DNA of 64,000 nt from Salinibacter altiplanensis (GTDB lineage Bacteria > Bacteroidota > Rhodothermia > Rhodothermales > Salinibacteraceae): assembly GCF_002894645.1 (NCBI RefSeq), contig NZ_NCQY01000009.1:457676-521675 (forward strand), read 5' to 3'. This document shows positions 1-9,251 of this stretch, one piece after another (position 1 is the first letter of the stretch; every line of letters starts with the position of its first letter). Made by a program: the position numbers and the translations under genes. The notes under the pieces were generated by a model. That model did no database searches and was not told the DNA's origin. It saw only the letters and a list, made by a program, of their open reading frames with translations.

Positions 1-2031
1 GCTCCCGACGTGCGCGTGCAGGCCCACGACCGTCGCCCCCGCCTGGTCGACGGCCGTGTGCAGCCGCTCCAGGTCGTCGGGGACGACCCCAAACTTCGAC
101 TGGGCGCCCGCCGTGCGTACCTTGCGGTGATGCCCTTCGCCCTGTCCCGGGTCCACCCGCACGAACAGCTCCTCCCCCGCAAACACGTCCGGGTGGTCAA
201 CCAGGGGCTGCACGTTGTCGACCGTCACGTGCACGCCCCGCTCGAAGGCGTCCGCGTACTCGGACGGGGCCGCAAAGTTGGGCTGGAACAGGACACGCGC
301 CGGATCGACGCCCGGACACGCCTCGAAGACACGGTCCACCTCGCCGGGCGAGACACACTCGAAGCCGACCTCCTGCCGCTCCAGCAGGCGGAGCAGGTCG
401 GGATGCGGATTGGCCTTCACCGCGTAAAAGGCTCGGTCGACCGAATCGACCCCCTGCACCTCGTCGCTACGGTCGATCACGACTTTCGGATCGTAGACGT
501 AGCGGGGCGACTCGTCGTCGGCCAGGCGCAACAGGGCCTCGCGGCGCTCTCGCCACCACACGTCCGGCGGTTCTTCCGGCGCGCCGTCTTCAACCAGTTC
601 TTGCCACCGCGGCCCAAAAACCGCGTCCGGCGCCCGGTGGCCGAAGAACTGCGCGTGCAGTTCGCGGACGAGACGCGAGGCCTGATCCTCGTCCACCACG
701 AAGCTCATGTTGAGGTCGCTCGCCGCCTGGGTGACGAGGTGGACCTTCTGCTCCTCGAACACCTCGAATGCCGGGCCCAGCTCGCCGAGCAGGGAGCGGA
801 TGTGGCGCCCCACGAGGCTGACGATGGCGCACGGGTCGATCAGCTCGGCATCGCAGTACCGGTTCAGGTCGTGCAGCAGCCGGTCGAGGATGTCCGGGTC
901 GAGGGCATTGGCCACCGGGTCGAGCGTCACCGTCACGTTCGACTCCGAGGTGGCCATCAGGTCGACGGACAGGCCGTGGTGCTTGAAGACCTGGAAGACG
1001 TCGGCCAGGAAGCCCACCTCCTGCCACATGCCCAGCGTGTCCATGCTAACGGCGGTGATGTCGGTCTTGGCCGAGATGGCCTTCACCTGGGGCCCTACGT
1101 CGGGCCCCTCGCCGCTCACGATCGTGCCGTCGAGGGAGGGGGCCTTCGTGCTGCGGACGTGGAGCGGGATCCGGTGGCGCCGGGCCGGGTCGAGGCACCG
1201 GGGATGAAGCACCCGCGCCCCCATCGTTGCCAGCTCCTGCGCCTCGTCGTAGTCCAGGCGGCGCAAGAGACGCCCCGACGGCACCTCGCTCGGGTTTGCC
1301 GTAAACAGGCCCGGCACGTCGGTCCACACCTCGATCCGTTCGGCCTCCAGCTTCGCCGCGAAGTGAGCCGCGGAGGTGTCCGAGCCGCCCCGGCCCAACA
1401 GGACCGTCTCGCCGAGGGCATTGCTCGCGATGAAGCCCTGTGTGAGATACACCGTCTCGGAGGTGTCCGCGAGGTGCGCCTGCAGCACAGGGTCGGCGTG
1501 GGACGTGCACGACGCCTGCAGGTACTGTCGGCGCGGGGGGGCGTGCGAATCGCCATTGGCCCGCAAGAACTCGCGGGCGTCGAGCCACTCGGTCGGCAGC
1601 CCCCGTGCCGACAAGCACGCGGCCCCGAGGCGGGTCGACAACAGCTCCCCGGTGGCCAGGAGGGCCGCCTGTTGCCGTGGCGACGGCCCCCCGGAGGCCT
1701 GAGCATCGTCGACCAGCCGCTGCAGCCGCGCAAGCTCGTCTGCCAGCACCGACTCGGCCTCCACGCCGAGCTCTTGTCCCAACGCCCGGTGCCGCTCCCG
1801 GATGGTGTCGAGCGTCGACTCCGGGGCACCCGGCTCGGCAGAGGCAAGCTGTGTACACAGCGTCTCCAGCTGATCGGAGATGCCCTGCAGGGCCGAACAG
1901 ACCAGAAAGGGACGCCGTCCCTCCGCACGGTGCGTGCGCACCACGTCGGCAATCGTGTCCCACCGGGCCCGGCTTGACACACTCGTGCCCCCAAACTTAC
2001 AGACGACCCACGGACGACCTGACGTTGCCAT
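1..2031 (-). CDS. lysAC: Bifunctional aspartate kinase / diaminopimelate decarboxylase, C-terminal part beyond the window
   Basis: Reading down from ATG at 2031 gives an aspartokinase N-terminus with the nucleotide-binding KFGGTSV motif at residues 12-18. The same uninterrupted frame enters a fold III PLP decarboxylase from about residue 470: YAVKAN carries the expected PLP lysine at residue 539, and HVGS closes the visible part at residue 677. The frame is open at base 1, so roughly the last 200 residues of the decarboxylase are missing from the window. The two enzymes catalyse the first (aspartate phosphorylation) and last (meso-diaminopimelate to lysine) steps of lysine synthesis; such lysAC fusions are known in a few lineages. 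An in-frame upstream ATG at 2121 was rejected because aspartokinases begin a few residues before KFGGTSV. A GGAG ribosome site lies just upstream of 2031. Confidence 0.93.
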   Translation of the reverse strand, partial: MATSGRPWVVCKFGGTSVSSRARWDTIADVVRTHRAEGRRPFLVCSALQGISDQLETLCTQLASAEPGAPESTLDTIRERHRALGQELGVEAESVLADELARLQRLVDDAQASGGPSPRQQAALLATGELLSTRLGAACLSARGLPTEWLDAREFLRANGDSHAPPRRQYLQASCTSHADPVLQAHLADTSETVYLTQGFIASNALGETVLLGRGGSDTSAAHFAAKLEAERIEVWTDVPGLFTANPSEVPSGRLLRRLDYDEAQELATMGARVLHPRCLDPARRHRIPLHVRSTKAPSLDGTIVSGEGPDVGPQVKAISAKTDITAVSMDTLGMWQEVGFLADVFQVFKHHGLSVDLMATSESNVTVTLDPVANALDPDILDRLLHDLNRYCDAELIDPCAIVSLVGRHIRSLLGELGPAFEVFEEQKVHLVTQAASDLNMSFVVDEDQASRLVRELHAQFFGHRAPDAVFGPRWQELVEDGAPEEPPDVWWRERREALLRLADDESPRYVYDPKVVIDRSDEVQGVDSVDRAFYAVKANPHPDLLRLLERQEVGFECVSPGEVDRVFEACPGVDPARVLFQPNFAAPSEYADAFERGVHVTVDNVQPLVDHPDVFAGEELFVRVDPGQGEGHHRKVRTAGAQSKFGVVPDDLERLHTAVDQAGATVVGLHAHVGS

Positions 2032-2051
2032 TGCACTCCAACTCTTTCCAC

Positions 2052-2093
2052 AAAAAACGACGCGACGCCCTCCACACCGGAAGGGCGTCGCGA
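2052..2093 (-). terminator. Intrinsic terminator after nrdJ, directly before lysAC
   Basis: On the minus strand a perfect 10-bp stem (GCGACGCCCT at 2091-2082 with AGGGCGTCGC at 2071-2062) is followed within four bases by six T (2057-2052). It lies 95 bp after the nrdJ stop and only 20 bp before the lysAC start. A second perfect hairpin, GACATG/CATGTC with a four-base loop, sits immediately upstream at 2096-2111. It may simply end nrdJ mRNA, or act as an attenuator for lysAC. Confidence 0.8.
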
Positions 2094-2188
2094 AAGACAT
2101 GTTCGCATGTCCCGACTCCATGTGAGGAGCGCACTTCGGGCGGGGTTCGTTCCACCCGTGGCGTCCCTCTGCCGTCGGGGCGTACGGC

Positions 2189-4918
2189 TTAGCTGCACCG
2201 CGAGTGCCCGCAGTCCGCGCACTCCATGCAGCCCTCGACGTGCCGCACGTTCGCGGAGCTACACTTGTCGCAGGTCACCTCGTGGTCGGTGGCGTGGGCG
2301 CGCAGGGCCTTCGCCATCGACTGCCCGAAGGATGCGATCGAGCCCTCGGCCTTCTCCAGCTGCTCCACGAGGAAGTCGATCTTGGAGCCGTGGCGCAGGG
2401 CCGTCGACACGAGTCGCGTCTCCACACGCACGTTGTCGGACGGCATGTGGCTGGTGATGTCGCCGATGACGACCGTGCCGTTCGGGCCCAGGAGCGAGTA
2501 GTGGCGGCTCTCGTTCTTCCGGATGTAGCCCTCATCGACCCGCTCGCTGGTGTCGCCAAAGAGCGGCGCCTCTCCCTCCGACTTGAAGGCAAAGACTTCG
2601 TAGGGATGGTCTTCCAGGAAGCCGACCAGAATGGTCCAGTGGTCGCCCTGATACCGCACGCGGTGGATGGCGCACGGCAGCGTTTCCGGGCGGTCGGGCG
2701 CCTCAGTGCGGGGCACCGTCTGGTCGTCCTCGTCCTCGTCGCCGCCCCCGGAGAGCACGGCACTCATGGTGCCGGCCCGGTACGTCGTCACGCCCTTGAT
2801 AACGCCCGTGTCGTGGGCCTTCTTGTAAAGCTCCTTGAAGTCCTCGAAGGGATAGTCGTTGGGGACATTCACCGTCTTGGACATTGCGGAGTCCACGAAC
2901 GGCGCCAGGGCCTTCATCTGGGTGAGGTGATCGTCCACGTCCAGGTCGCGGGTCGTGACGGCCCAGTCAGCGTCCGGGTCCCAGGTGCCGTCTGTCTCCA
3001 TGTGGCGGACGGCGTAGTCTTTGACCTCCTGGTCCTTACAGATGTCGCGCGTCGGGTGAATCTGCCAGTGGGTGTGGCCCGCTTCCTGGCAGCGGAGCAC
3101 CGTCTCGTCACCCTGCTCCTCGGCGGTCCAGGCCGTCCCGTCGGCGTCGATGTCCTGGCCGACCTCGTAGGCGCCGGGGGACATCGGTGGGCGATTGATC
3201 CCCTCGGGCAAGGCCGGCTGCTCGGAGGTACGGATGTAGCTGTGCATGAACACCGGCTCGATGCCGCTCGACGGGGCGTTGCCCAGCGTGGACGTGTTGC
3301 CCGTCGGCTGAATCGAAAGCAGGTGGCTGTTTCGGAGCCCCAGGTCGCCGATCATCTCCTTCGTCTTGTCCGAGAGGCGCTGGACGAAGGGATTTGACAG
3401 GTACTCGTCCTTGTCGAAGAGCGGGAACGCGCCCTTCTCATCCGCGAGCCGCGCGCTGGCCTGATAGGCCTGGTTGGCAAGGCGCTCCTGGAATTCGCGC
3501 ATCACGCGGGCCCCCTCCTCGGAGCCATAGCGCGTCTTCATCATCATGAGGGCCGAGCCGTCGCCGTAGTGGCCGAGGCCGATGCGGCGCTTCTGCTGGA
3601 GGTTCTGCTGCTGCTCCTCGAGCGGGACGTAGCTGAGGTCGTTGACGTTGTCGAGGAAGCGCACCGCAAGCGGCACCAGGTCGTCGACGAGGTCGTAGTC
3701 GATTGTGCCCGCCTCCCGGTCCACGAGCTGCGTCACGTTCAGGTTGCCCAGCAGACACACGCCGCCCACCGGCAGCACCTGCTCGCCGCAGGGATTGGTG
3801 GCGTTGATGTGCTCGATGTAGCCCAGGTTGTTTTCCTTGTTAATGGTGTCGACGAAAATGACACCGGGCTCGTTGCGGTTGTAGGTGGAGTCCATGATCC
3901 GATTCCAGATCTCCCGCGCCTCGTAGACCGCCGGCTCCCCGGTGGCCGGGTCTTTCCACGTCTTCACCGTGCCGCCCTTCTCCTGGTAGGCCTTCAGGTT
4001 GCCGTCCCAGTGCTCCTTGTAGAACTCCTTCTCGTTCTCGTAGTCGGGGAAGCGGAGCGCCCACGTGTCGTCGTTCTTGACCGCCTCCATGAACTCGTCG
4101 GTGATAAGAACCGACATGTTGAACTTGTGGAGGCGCCCGGGCTCCTGCTTCGCCTCGATAAACTCGATGATGTCGGGGTGCCAAATGCCCATTGTGACCA
4201 TCTGGGCGCCCTTGCGGATCTTGTCCTTTACGTCGTCGCGGTCGGACGTCATGCCGGAGCCGGCGACAATCGTGGCGGCCTGCTTGTTCCAGACGTCCAG
4301 CATCTGCACTGCGCCCGGTGTCATCGAGCCAACGCCGCCGATGCGCGCCCCGCGGGGCCGCATGATGTGAGCGCAAAACCCGTAGCCGCCTTCACTGGCC
4401 AGGATCTTGGCCTGGCGGGTCAGCTCCGCCTGGATCTCATCCATCGAGTCCTGGTCGTGGCCCTGAAAGCCCGACACGAAACAGTTGATAAGCGTGGCCT
4501 TGCCGAGGCCCGTGCCCGCGTTGGCGAAGATGCGGCCGCCGGGGGTGAACGGAAACGGGCCGGTGCCCAGGCCCTTTCCGCTCAGGAGCTGGTAGAAGCG
4601 CTGGGTCCACACGTCCGTATCGTCTTCGACCTGGGCCATGGCCCGCGCGTTGCGGTACCAGGAGTCCGGCACCCGGTCGTCGGTGCCATACTGGTAGTTT
4701 TGCTCGTAGACCTCTTCGGAGATCTCGGTCTCGAAGATGTCGTCGCTCGTTCGGTCGTCGGTAATGAGGTCGCTGTTGGAAAGCTGGTACTGATGCGACC
4801 CGTTTCGTCCCGGCCGGGTCTTGACACGATGACCGTTGGAGGCGTGCCCGTTGGTCGATTCGGCCGGGGCGGCCACGTCGGCCGCTGAGGATTCTGCAGA
4901 GGAGGGGTTCTGGGACAT
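2189..4918 (-). CDS. nrdJ: Adenosylcobalamin-dependent (class II) ribonucleotide reductase
   Basis: This 909-residue protein reduces ribonucleotides to deoxyribonucleotides using adenosylcobalamin to make the thiyl radical. The class II family features are visible: the first redox cysteine in the INCFVSG segment (about residue 145), the NATNPCGEQ active-site loop carrying the radical cysteine and the catalytic Asn and Glu, the PTGNTSTLGNAPSSGIEP phosphate loop, and a cysteine-rich C-terminal tail (CDKC, CMECADCGHSRC) typical of large NrdJ proteins that are re-reduced by thioredoxin. The acidic N-terminus matches a halophile. ATG at 4918 is the only plausible start. A cobalamin riboswitch and a terminator precede it on the same strand, so its transcription is probably tied to cofactor level. 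Confidence 0.96.
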   Translation of the reverse strand: MSQNPSSAESSAADVAAPAESTNGHASNGHRVKTRPGRNGSHQYQLSNSDLITDDRTSDDIFETEISEEVYEQNYQYGTDDRVPDSWYRNARAMAQVEDDTDVWTQRFYQLLSGKGLGTGPFPFTPGGRIFANAGTGLGKATLINCFVSGFQGHDQDSMDEIQAELTRQAKILASEGGYGFCAHIMRPRGARIGGVGSMTPGAVQMLDVWNKQAATIVAGSGMTSDRDDVKDKIRKGAQMVTMGIWHPDIIEFIEAKQEPGRLHKFNMSVLITDEFMEAVKNDDTWALRFPDYENEKEFYKEHWDGNLKAYQEKGGTVKTWKDPATGEPAVYEAREIWNRIMDSTYNRNEPGVIFVDTINKENNLGYIEHINATNPCGEQVLPVGGVCLLGNLNVTQLVDREAGTIDYDLVDDLVPLAVRFLDNVNDLSYVPLEEQQQNLQQKRRIGLGHYGDGSALMMMKTRYGSEEGARVMREFQERLANQAYQASARLADEKGAFPLFDKDEYLSNPFVQRLSDKTKEMIGDLGLRNSHLLSIQPTGNTSTLGNAPSSGIEPVFMHSYIRTSEQPALPEGINRPPMSPGAYEVGQDIDADGTAWTAEEQGDETVLRCQEAGHTHWQIHPTRDICKDQEVKDYAVRHMETDGTWDPDADWAVTTRDLDVDDHLTQMKALAPFVDSAMSKTVNVPNDYPFEDFKELYKKAHDTGVIKGVTTYRAGTMSAVLSGGGDEDEDDQTVPRTEAPDRPETLPCAIHRVRYQGDHWTILVGFLEDHPYEVFAFKSEGEAPLFGDTSERVDEGYIRKNESRHYSLLGPNGTVVIGDITSHMPSDNVRVETRLVSTALRHGSKIDFLVEQLEKAEGSIASFGQSMAKALRAHATDHEVTCDKCSSANVRHVEGCMECADCGHSRCS

Positions 4919-4937
4919 ATCTGAGCGCTCGGTTGGT

Positions 4938-4978
4938 AGAAAAAGGACCTCGGACGGTTGGCGCGCGTCACGAAGGTC
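4938..4978 (-). terminator. Intrinsic terminator between cobalamin riboswitch and nrdJ
   Basis: On the minus strand GACCT-T-CG (4978-4971) pairs with CGAGGTC (4952-4946) and the stem is extended by inner GACG/CGTC, followed by CTTTTTCT (4945-4938). It ends 20 bp before the nrdJ ATG. Its position downstream of the aptamer is what is expected of a transcriptional expression platform. Confidence 0.7.
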
Positions 4979-5094
4979 GGGGCGCGCTGAGAGAGGCGGT
5001 TCAATGCAAGCCTGCTCCGCGCAGCAGGAGCGAATTGCCCGGAGCGGCCCTGGTCAATGCCATCAATCAACTCGTACGCCACGGACCACATGCC

Positions 5095-5262
5095 CTTAGG
5101 ACGCGCAGGGCTCCCCCTCTGGCACAGCGTCCAAGGGGGACGTGATCGCTCTCCAAGCGGGCATTCGGGCTGGAACCGTTGCGCGACAGCACCGGACTTT
5201 CACCGGGCTTTCCCCGTAGCAAAAGCCCACCTGTTCGATGGGCTTTTGTCCCATGCCACGAC
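5095..5262 (-). promoter_or_regulatory. Cobalamin (AdoCbl) riboswitch aptamer
   Basis: The minus strand carries the conserved core of the cobalamin riboswitch: GGGGAAAGCCCGGTGAAAGTCC, then CGCGCAACGGT (the variant B12 box used in many genomes), then CCCGAATGCCCGC. A 9-bp helix AAAAGCCCA/TGGGCTTTT (5247-5239 with 5229-5221) precedes the core as the P3-type stem. It is on the same strand as nrdJ and about 180-340 nt upstream of its start. A TACTTT element at 5327-5332 on the minus strand could be the -10 region. Boundaries are approximate. Confidence 0.9.
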
Positions 5263-5921
5263 AGCACGACCTTGCAGAGCGCGTGCCTACTAGACGTGCC
5301 TTACACGGTAGGTTTCTGGCACCAAAGTATCAAATGGCCGCTGCTCGCTTCTGTTATTGTCTCACTGCTAAACCCCTTCTTCAGCGTCGATGCGTGGAGG
5401 TATTACGGGAACGCAGCTTTGTGAATTCCTTGATCCGTATACACTCGGTCTGTGCCGCCGTGGAATCTCACGGAGCCTAGGTCTCCTCTTCGAACGGGCT
5501 CCACACACGAAAAATTCTCGTCTGGATCGGACGGGCATCTAGCTTCCGCGCAGGTGAGGAGATGCCCTCGATCCTGGACCTGTTCTTGGAGGCGGGCGAA
5601 AGGGGATGGGCATCGGTGGGCACCCCGAATTGGGGAGTCCCCCCACCACGCTCAACCGGGCACCGCACAGAATCGGCGGTCGCTTCTCCTTCTGCCCGGG
5701 TGGGAGTCAGGGCTCCCCTCTCTTCCGAAGGGCCACACCTCTCTTTGGCGGTGGAAGCGTCGGGACACCAGGAGACTGAGTGGCCGCTGCTTATTACTGT
5801 TATTGATCACTCTAGGAAGTTCTCTCTCGATGCTCGTCCGAACAGGGAGCATGCGGGGACGTCTCGTCGCGAATCATGAGCTGGCTGCCTCCTGTCTCTT
5901 GCCCTCTCGACGGCCCCTTTC
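5263..5921. other. Gene-poor stretch between nrdJ leader and the next gene
   Basis: No convincing gene is seen. The open frames here lack a family signature or a ribosome site. The stretch contains a strong hairpin at 5615-5647 (GGTGGG/CCCACC with an inner CCCC/GGGG) and two diverged copies of a short repeat at 5332 and 5780. It looks like decayed DNA plus the promoter region of the riboswitch transcript. Confidence 0.5.
5332..5395 (+). repeat. Diverged direct repeat, copy A (copy B at 5780-5831)
   Basis: Both copies begin TGGCCGCTGCT, then share CTGTTATTG, TCACT and, further on, TTCT and TCGATGC with small gaps. The two are about 450 bp apart. The resemblance is by eye and imperfect; it may be the trace of an old duplicated insertion or simply chance. 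Confidence 0.3.
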
Positions 5922-7304
5922 TTACTTCTCTTTCCCGCCGCCGTACCGGAAGTTGTACGAGATGCCTACCTCGGGCGTCCCGTGCACCACGTCGACCCCG
6001 CCGTAGAGGATCACCCGTCCGAGGTTGCCCACGACGCCCGCCGAGACGACGGGGCCCCAGTCGCGCCCCTCCTGTGGATCGATGTGGGCGCCGAGCCCCA
6101 GCGCCGGCTGGACGCGCGACTCGAACACGTCGTAGAAGCCAAGGGCCCGAACGCTGAGCTTCTGGTCGGGGCCGTCCTCCAAGACGGCCCTGTTGACGGC
6201 CGCCTGGAGTTGGACGCCGCCCCGTGGGTGCGTATAGCCGGAGGCCAGTCCGACGGGGGTATCGCCCCGCCCGTAAAGGCCCACCGTCCCCCCCGCGAAG
6301 GCAAAAAGCCCCACGGCCGCCGCAGCCCCAAGTGCGGGAACGGCGAGGTCGGTCTCTTCGTCGTCATCCTCGTCGTCCCCATCGTCCGAGAAGATGTCTT
6401 CTGCCCGAGAGCGGCCCTCCGTGTCGGCCTCGTCCTCGCCGTTTTCTCCAGAATCATCCCCGTCCCCCCGTCGCTCCTCCGGTCGTTCGTCTCGGTCGGT
6501 GGTCCCGGCCCGCTCCCCATCGGTCGGCGAGCGGCCCACCGGTTCGCCTCGGGGCCGTCGGGTGCGGTCGTCGTCTTGTTCTCGCCCCCCGACGTAGTAC
6601 GGCTGCGGCGTCCCCCGCCCGCCAACGTAGATGCGTGACCGGGGCGTGTAGATACTCGGCGATCGGGGCGGCTCCGGCCGACGCTCACGGGAATCTTCGT
6701 CTCCGGTACGGGGCCGACGTTCGGCGGCGTCGGACACAAAGCCCATGCGCTCCACGACGAGCCCCTCCAGCGTCGCCCCCTCCGAGAGAATGCGACGCGC
6801 CTCCGTCGGGGAGGCGTCGAGGAAGACGCGGTCGTGGGACACCGTCACGTTGAACGCAAACCGGTCGGGGACGGGGCGGAGCGCCATGCTGTCCACGCCG
6901 ACGATCATCTCGGCGCGTTTTTCGCCGTCCACCCGCACGTTGGCCCGGAGCTCGACGTTCGTCATGCGGGTGCCCCTCGGCCGCTCCCGCCAGGGCAGCA
7001 CCTCCCCCTCATAGAGCACCCGCTCGGCGGGGCGCCAGTTGACGACGAACGACCACCGCGACGTGGTGTCGGTCGCGGCGTACCGGTAGTCAAGGGCCAT
7101 CGAGTCGACGCGGGGCAGTAGGTATGGCGCATCCGCCCCCATCTCGTCCAGGAGGGTGGGCAGGGAGCGGGGCCAGCCCTCAAGCGCCGCGGTGCCCTGC
7201 CCGGCCCTGTTCGGCGCCTGCGCGCGCCCTTGCCCCGACACGGTACACAACAGTACGCCGACGAGCAGCACGAGCCGATGGCCAACAGGCATGATCCGTT
7301 GCAT
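5922..7304 (-). CDS. Exported hyperacidic protein with C-terminal beta-barrel-like region
   Basis: Family not recognised. The 460-residue protein starts (ATG 7304) with a classical signal peptide ending near GQGRAQA. Upstream in-frame starts would put a charged stretch before the hydrophobic core, so they were not used. The N-terminal half (about residues 40-200) is a mixed-fold periplasmic-type domain. The middle (about 215-330) is a low-complexity Arg/Asp/Glu/Gly linker with runs such as DDGDDEDDDEE. The last 110 residues alternate polar and hydrophobic positions (GVQLQAAVNRAVLED, SVRALGFYDVF, GVGISYNFRYGG-like end), as in an outer-membrane barrel or YadA-like surface protein. The linker suits a high-salt exterior. 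No operon partner is obvious. Confidence 0.7.
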   Translation of the reverse strand: MQRIMPVGHRLVLLVGVLLCTVSGQGRAQAPNRAGQGTAALEGWPRSLPTLLDEMGADAPYLLPRVDSMALDYRYAATDTTSRWSFVVNWRPAERVLYEGEVLPWRERPRGTRMTNVELRANVRVDGEKRAEMIVGVDSMALRPVPDRFAFNVTVSHDRVFLDASPTEARRILSEGATLEGLVVERMGFVSDAAERRPRTGDEDSRERRPEPPRSPSIYTPRSRIYVGGRGTPQPYYVGGREQDDDRTRRPRGEPVGRSPTDGERAGTTDRDERPEERRGDGDDSGENGEDEADTEGRSRAEDIFSDDGDDEDDDEETDLAVPALGAAAAVGLFAFAGGTVGLYGRGDTPVGLASGYTHPRGGVQLQAAVNRAVLEDGPDQKLSVRALGFYDVFESRVQPALGLGAHIDPQEGRDWGPVVSAGVVGNLGRVILYGGVDVVHGTPEVGISYNFRYGGGKEK

Positions 7305-7418
7305 GGGCCTCTGATGTCTAAATTTGAAAGCTGGCTCTGGACCTCGTATGGCCGCACAGAGCCATGCATTCGTCACACAGGTCCCGCTACGAGCTCTCCC
7401 CCGCGCAGCCCCGCCGCC

Positions 7419-9251
7419 CTACGCCTGGGTGTGCTCGCGGATCGTGTCGAGGAACGGAGGGCCGTACCGCTCCAGCTTCACGTCCCCCACGCCGTGGATC
7501 TCGTGGAAGGCGCTTCGGGTCTGGGGCCGATGCTCTACCATCGCCCGCAGGGTCTTGTCGTTGAAGATGACGTAGGGGGGGACCTCCTGATCCTTCGCCA
7601 GCTGGGTGCGCCGCTCACGGAGGGCCTCGAAGAGATCCCGCTCTGGCCCGTCGGCGGGGAGCGGGTCGTCGGAAGCCGTCTTCGGAGCACTGGACGACCC
7701 GGGCGAGGCCGCGGCCCCGTCGCGGAAGGCGATCGTCTCACGGCCCTTCAGCACCGGGCGACAATCTTCGGTAAGCGTAAGTGCGCCGTACCCCATCACG
7801 TCCACCTCCACCATCCCCTTCGCCACCAGCTGCCGAATCACAGAGCGCCACTCCGCCTTCGACCGGTCGGCCCCAATGCTGTACGTGGAAACGCCGTTGT
7901 GGTCGTGTCGCCGCACCTTTTCGGTGTCGTTGCCCAGCAGCACGTCGGTGACGTGGCCGCTGCCGAAGCGCTGGCCGGTGCGGGCGATGCACGAGAGAAC
8001 CTTTTGCGCGGCCGTGGTGCCCTCCCACGTGTCGGGTGGGCGCAGGCAGTTGTCACAGTTGCCGCACGTGTCCCCCTCCATGTCCTGCCCAAAGTACTTC
8101 AGGAGCACCTTGCGGCGGCAGTCCGGGGCTTCGCAGTAGCCGAGCAGGGCGTTCAGCTTGTGGCGCTGGGTCCAGCGGTGCTCGTCGTTCTCGGCGGAGT
8201 CGTCGATGAGCTGGCGCATGCGCACCACGTCGCCGCGGCGGTACGCCATCCAGGCGGTCGCGGGGCGGCCGTCGCGCCCGGCGCGCCCGGTCTCCTGGTA
8301 GTAGGCCTCCAGCGTCTTCGGCACGTCGAGGTGGGCCACGAAGCGCACGTCGGGCTTGTCGATGCCCATCCCGAACGCTACGGTGGCCACCACGATGAGG
8401 CCGTCCTCACGCAGGAAGCGATCCTGGTGCTCGCTGCGCTCGTGGTCGGCCAGGCCGGCGTGGTAGGGAACGGCGGTGTGGCCGTGGTCGGTGAGCCAGT
8501 CGGCGGTCGTCTCCACGCCGTTTCGGCTGAGGCAGTAGACAATGCCGTTCTGGCCGGGATGCTCCCGCTCGATAAACTCGTGCAGCTGCCGGCGGGGCCG
8601 GTCCCCCTTCGGCTCCACCACGTAGCGGATGTTGGGACGGTCGAAGCCGGCCACGAACCGGTCCTCGTCCGTCATGCCGAGGCGGTCGAGGACGACCCGC
8701 TGCGTGGGCGGGTCGGCAGTGGCCGTGACGGCGATGCAGGGCACCCGCGGAAAGTCGGCGCGGAGGTCGGCCAGGGCCAGGTACTCGGGCCGAAAGTCGT
8801 GTCCCCATTGCGAAATGCAGTGCGCCTCGTCGATGGCGAGCAGGGACGGACGGGCCCGCGAGAGAAGGTTTTTGAAGCGGTCGCGGGTGGCCCGCTCGGG
8901 GGCTACGTAGCAGAGGTCGAGCTCGCCCGCCGTAAGCCGATGCTCCACCGCTTCTCGCTCACGGCGATTCAGGCTGGAGTTCAGAACGGCAGCCGCTACG
9001 CCGACCTGCTGCAGGGCGTCGACCTGGTCCTGCATGAGCGAGATGAGGGGGGAGACGACCACGCCGGGGCCGTCCCGCACCATCGCCGGGATTTGGTAGC
9101 AGAGCGACTTCCCCCCGCCCGTCGGCATCAGCACGAGCGCGTCCCCACCGTCCACGAGCCGCTGCACCACGGGCTCCTGGTACGGGCGGAACGTCTCGTA
9201 CCCGAAGACGGACTGGAGGACGTGCGTGGGATCGGCGCTGGTGACGTCCAT
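7419..9251 (-). CDS. recQ: ATP-dependent DNA helicase RecQ
   Basis: This 610-residue 3'-5' helicase acts in recombination and replication-fork repair. In order it shows the Q-motif region [10 protein letters not shown] (residues 16-25), Walker A TGGGKS (44-49), DEAH (141-144), the helicase C domain ending in [10 protein letters not shown], the RecQ-Ct zinc-binding cysteines (CEAPDC, then CGNCDNC), a winged-helix domain and a C-terminal HRDC domain. Full length for the family. ATG at 9251 ([10 protein letters not shown]) was chosen over an Arg-rich upstream start at 9293 because family members begin just before the Q motif. It appears to be transcribed alone. Confidence 0.96.
   Translation of the reverse strand: MDVTSADPTHVLQSVFGYETFRPYQEPVVQRLVDGGDALVLMPTGGGKSLCYQIPAMVRDGPGVVVSPLISLMQDQVDALQQVGVAAAVLNSSLNRREREAVEHRLTAGELDLCYVAPERATRDRFKNLLSRARPSLLAIDEAHCISQWGHDFRPEYLALADLRADFPRVPCIAVTATADPPTQRVVLDRLGMTDEDRFVAGFDRPNIRYVVEPKGDRPRRQLHEFIEREHPGQNGIVYCLSRNGVETTADWLTDHGHTAVPYHAGLADHERSEHQDRFLREDGLIVVATVAFGMGIDKPDVRFVAHLDVPKTLEAYYQETGRAGRDGRPATAWMAYRRGDVVRMRQLIDDSAENDEHRWTQRHKLNALLGYCEAPDCRRKVLLKYFGQDMEGDTCGNCDNCLRPPDTWEGTTAAQKVLSCIARTGQRFGSGHVTDVLLGNDTEKVRRHDHNGVSTYSIGADRSKAEWRSVIRQLVAKGMVEVDVMGYGALTLTEDCRPVLKGRETIAFRDGAAASPGSSSAPKTASDDPLPADGPERDLFEALRERRTQLAKDQEVPPYVIFNDKTLRAMVEHRPQTRSAFHEIHGVGDVKLERYGPPFLDTIREHTQA

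Noticed and set aside
10-1977. Long open frame on the plus strand opposite lysAC
   Set aside because: It has no family signature; the minus strand here is a clear aspartokinase/decarboxylase. High GC makes long antisense frames common.
2032-2121. Upstream ATG extending lysAC by 30 residues
   Set aside because: The extension would run through the terminator hairpin, and aspartokinases start just before KFGGTSV.
1116-2222. Minus-strand frame overlapping lysAC and the nrdJ end
   Set aside because: It is Arg/Ser/Pro-rich with no domain, and lies across two confident genes.
4582-5091. Minus-strand frame through the leader of nrdJ
   Set aside because: It overlaps the nrdJ start in another frame and the terminator; it has no conserved pattern.
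5562-5879. Possible small gene in the gap after the cobalamin leader
   Set aside because: No ribosome site, no recognisable family, biased Pro/Ser/Arg composition, and it contains a strong hairpin.
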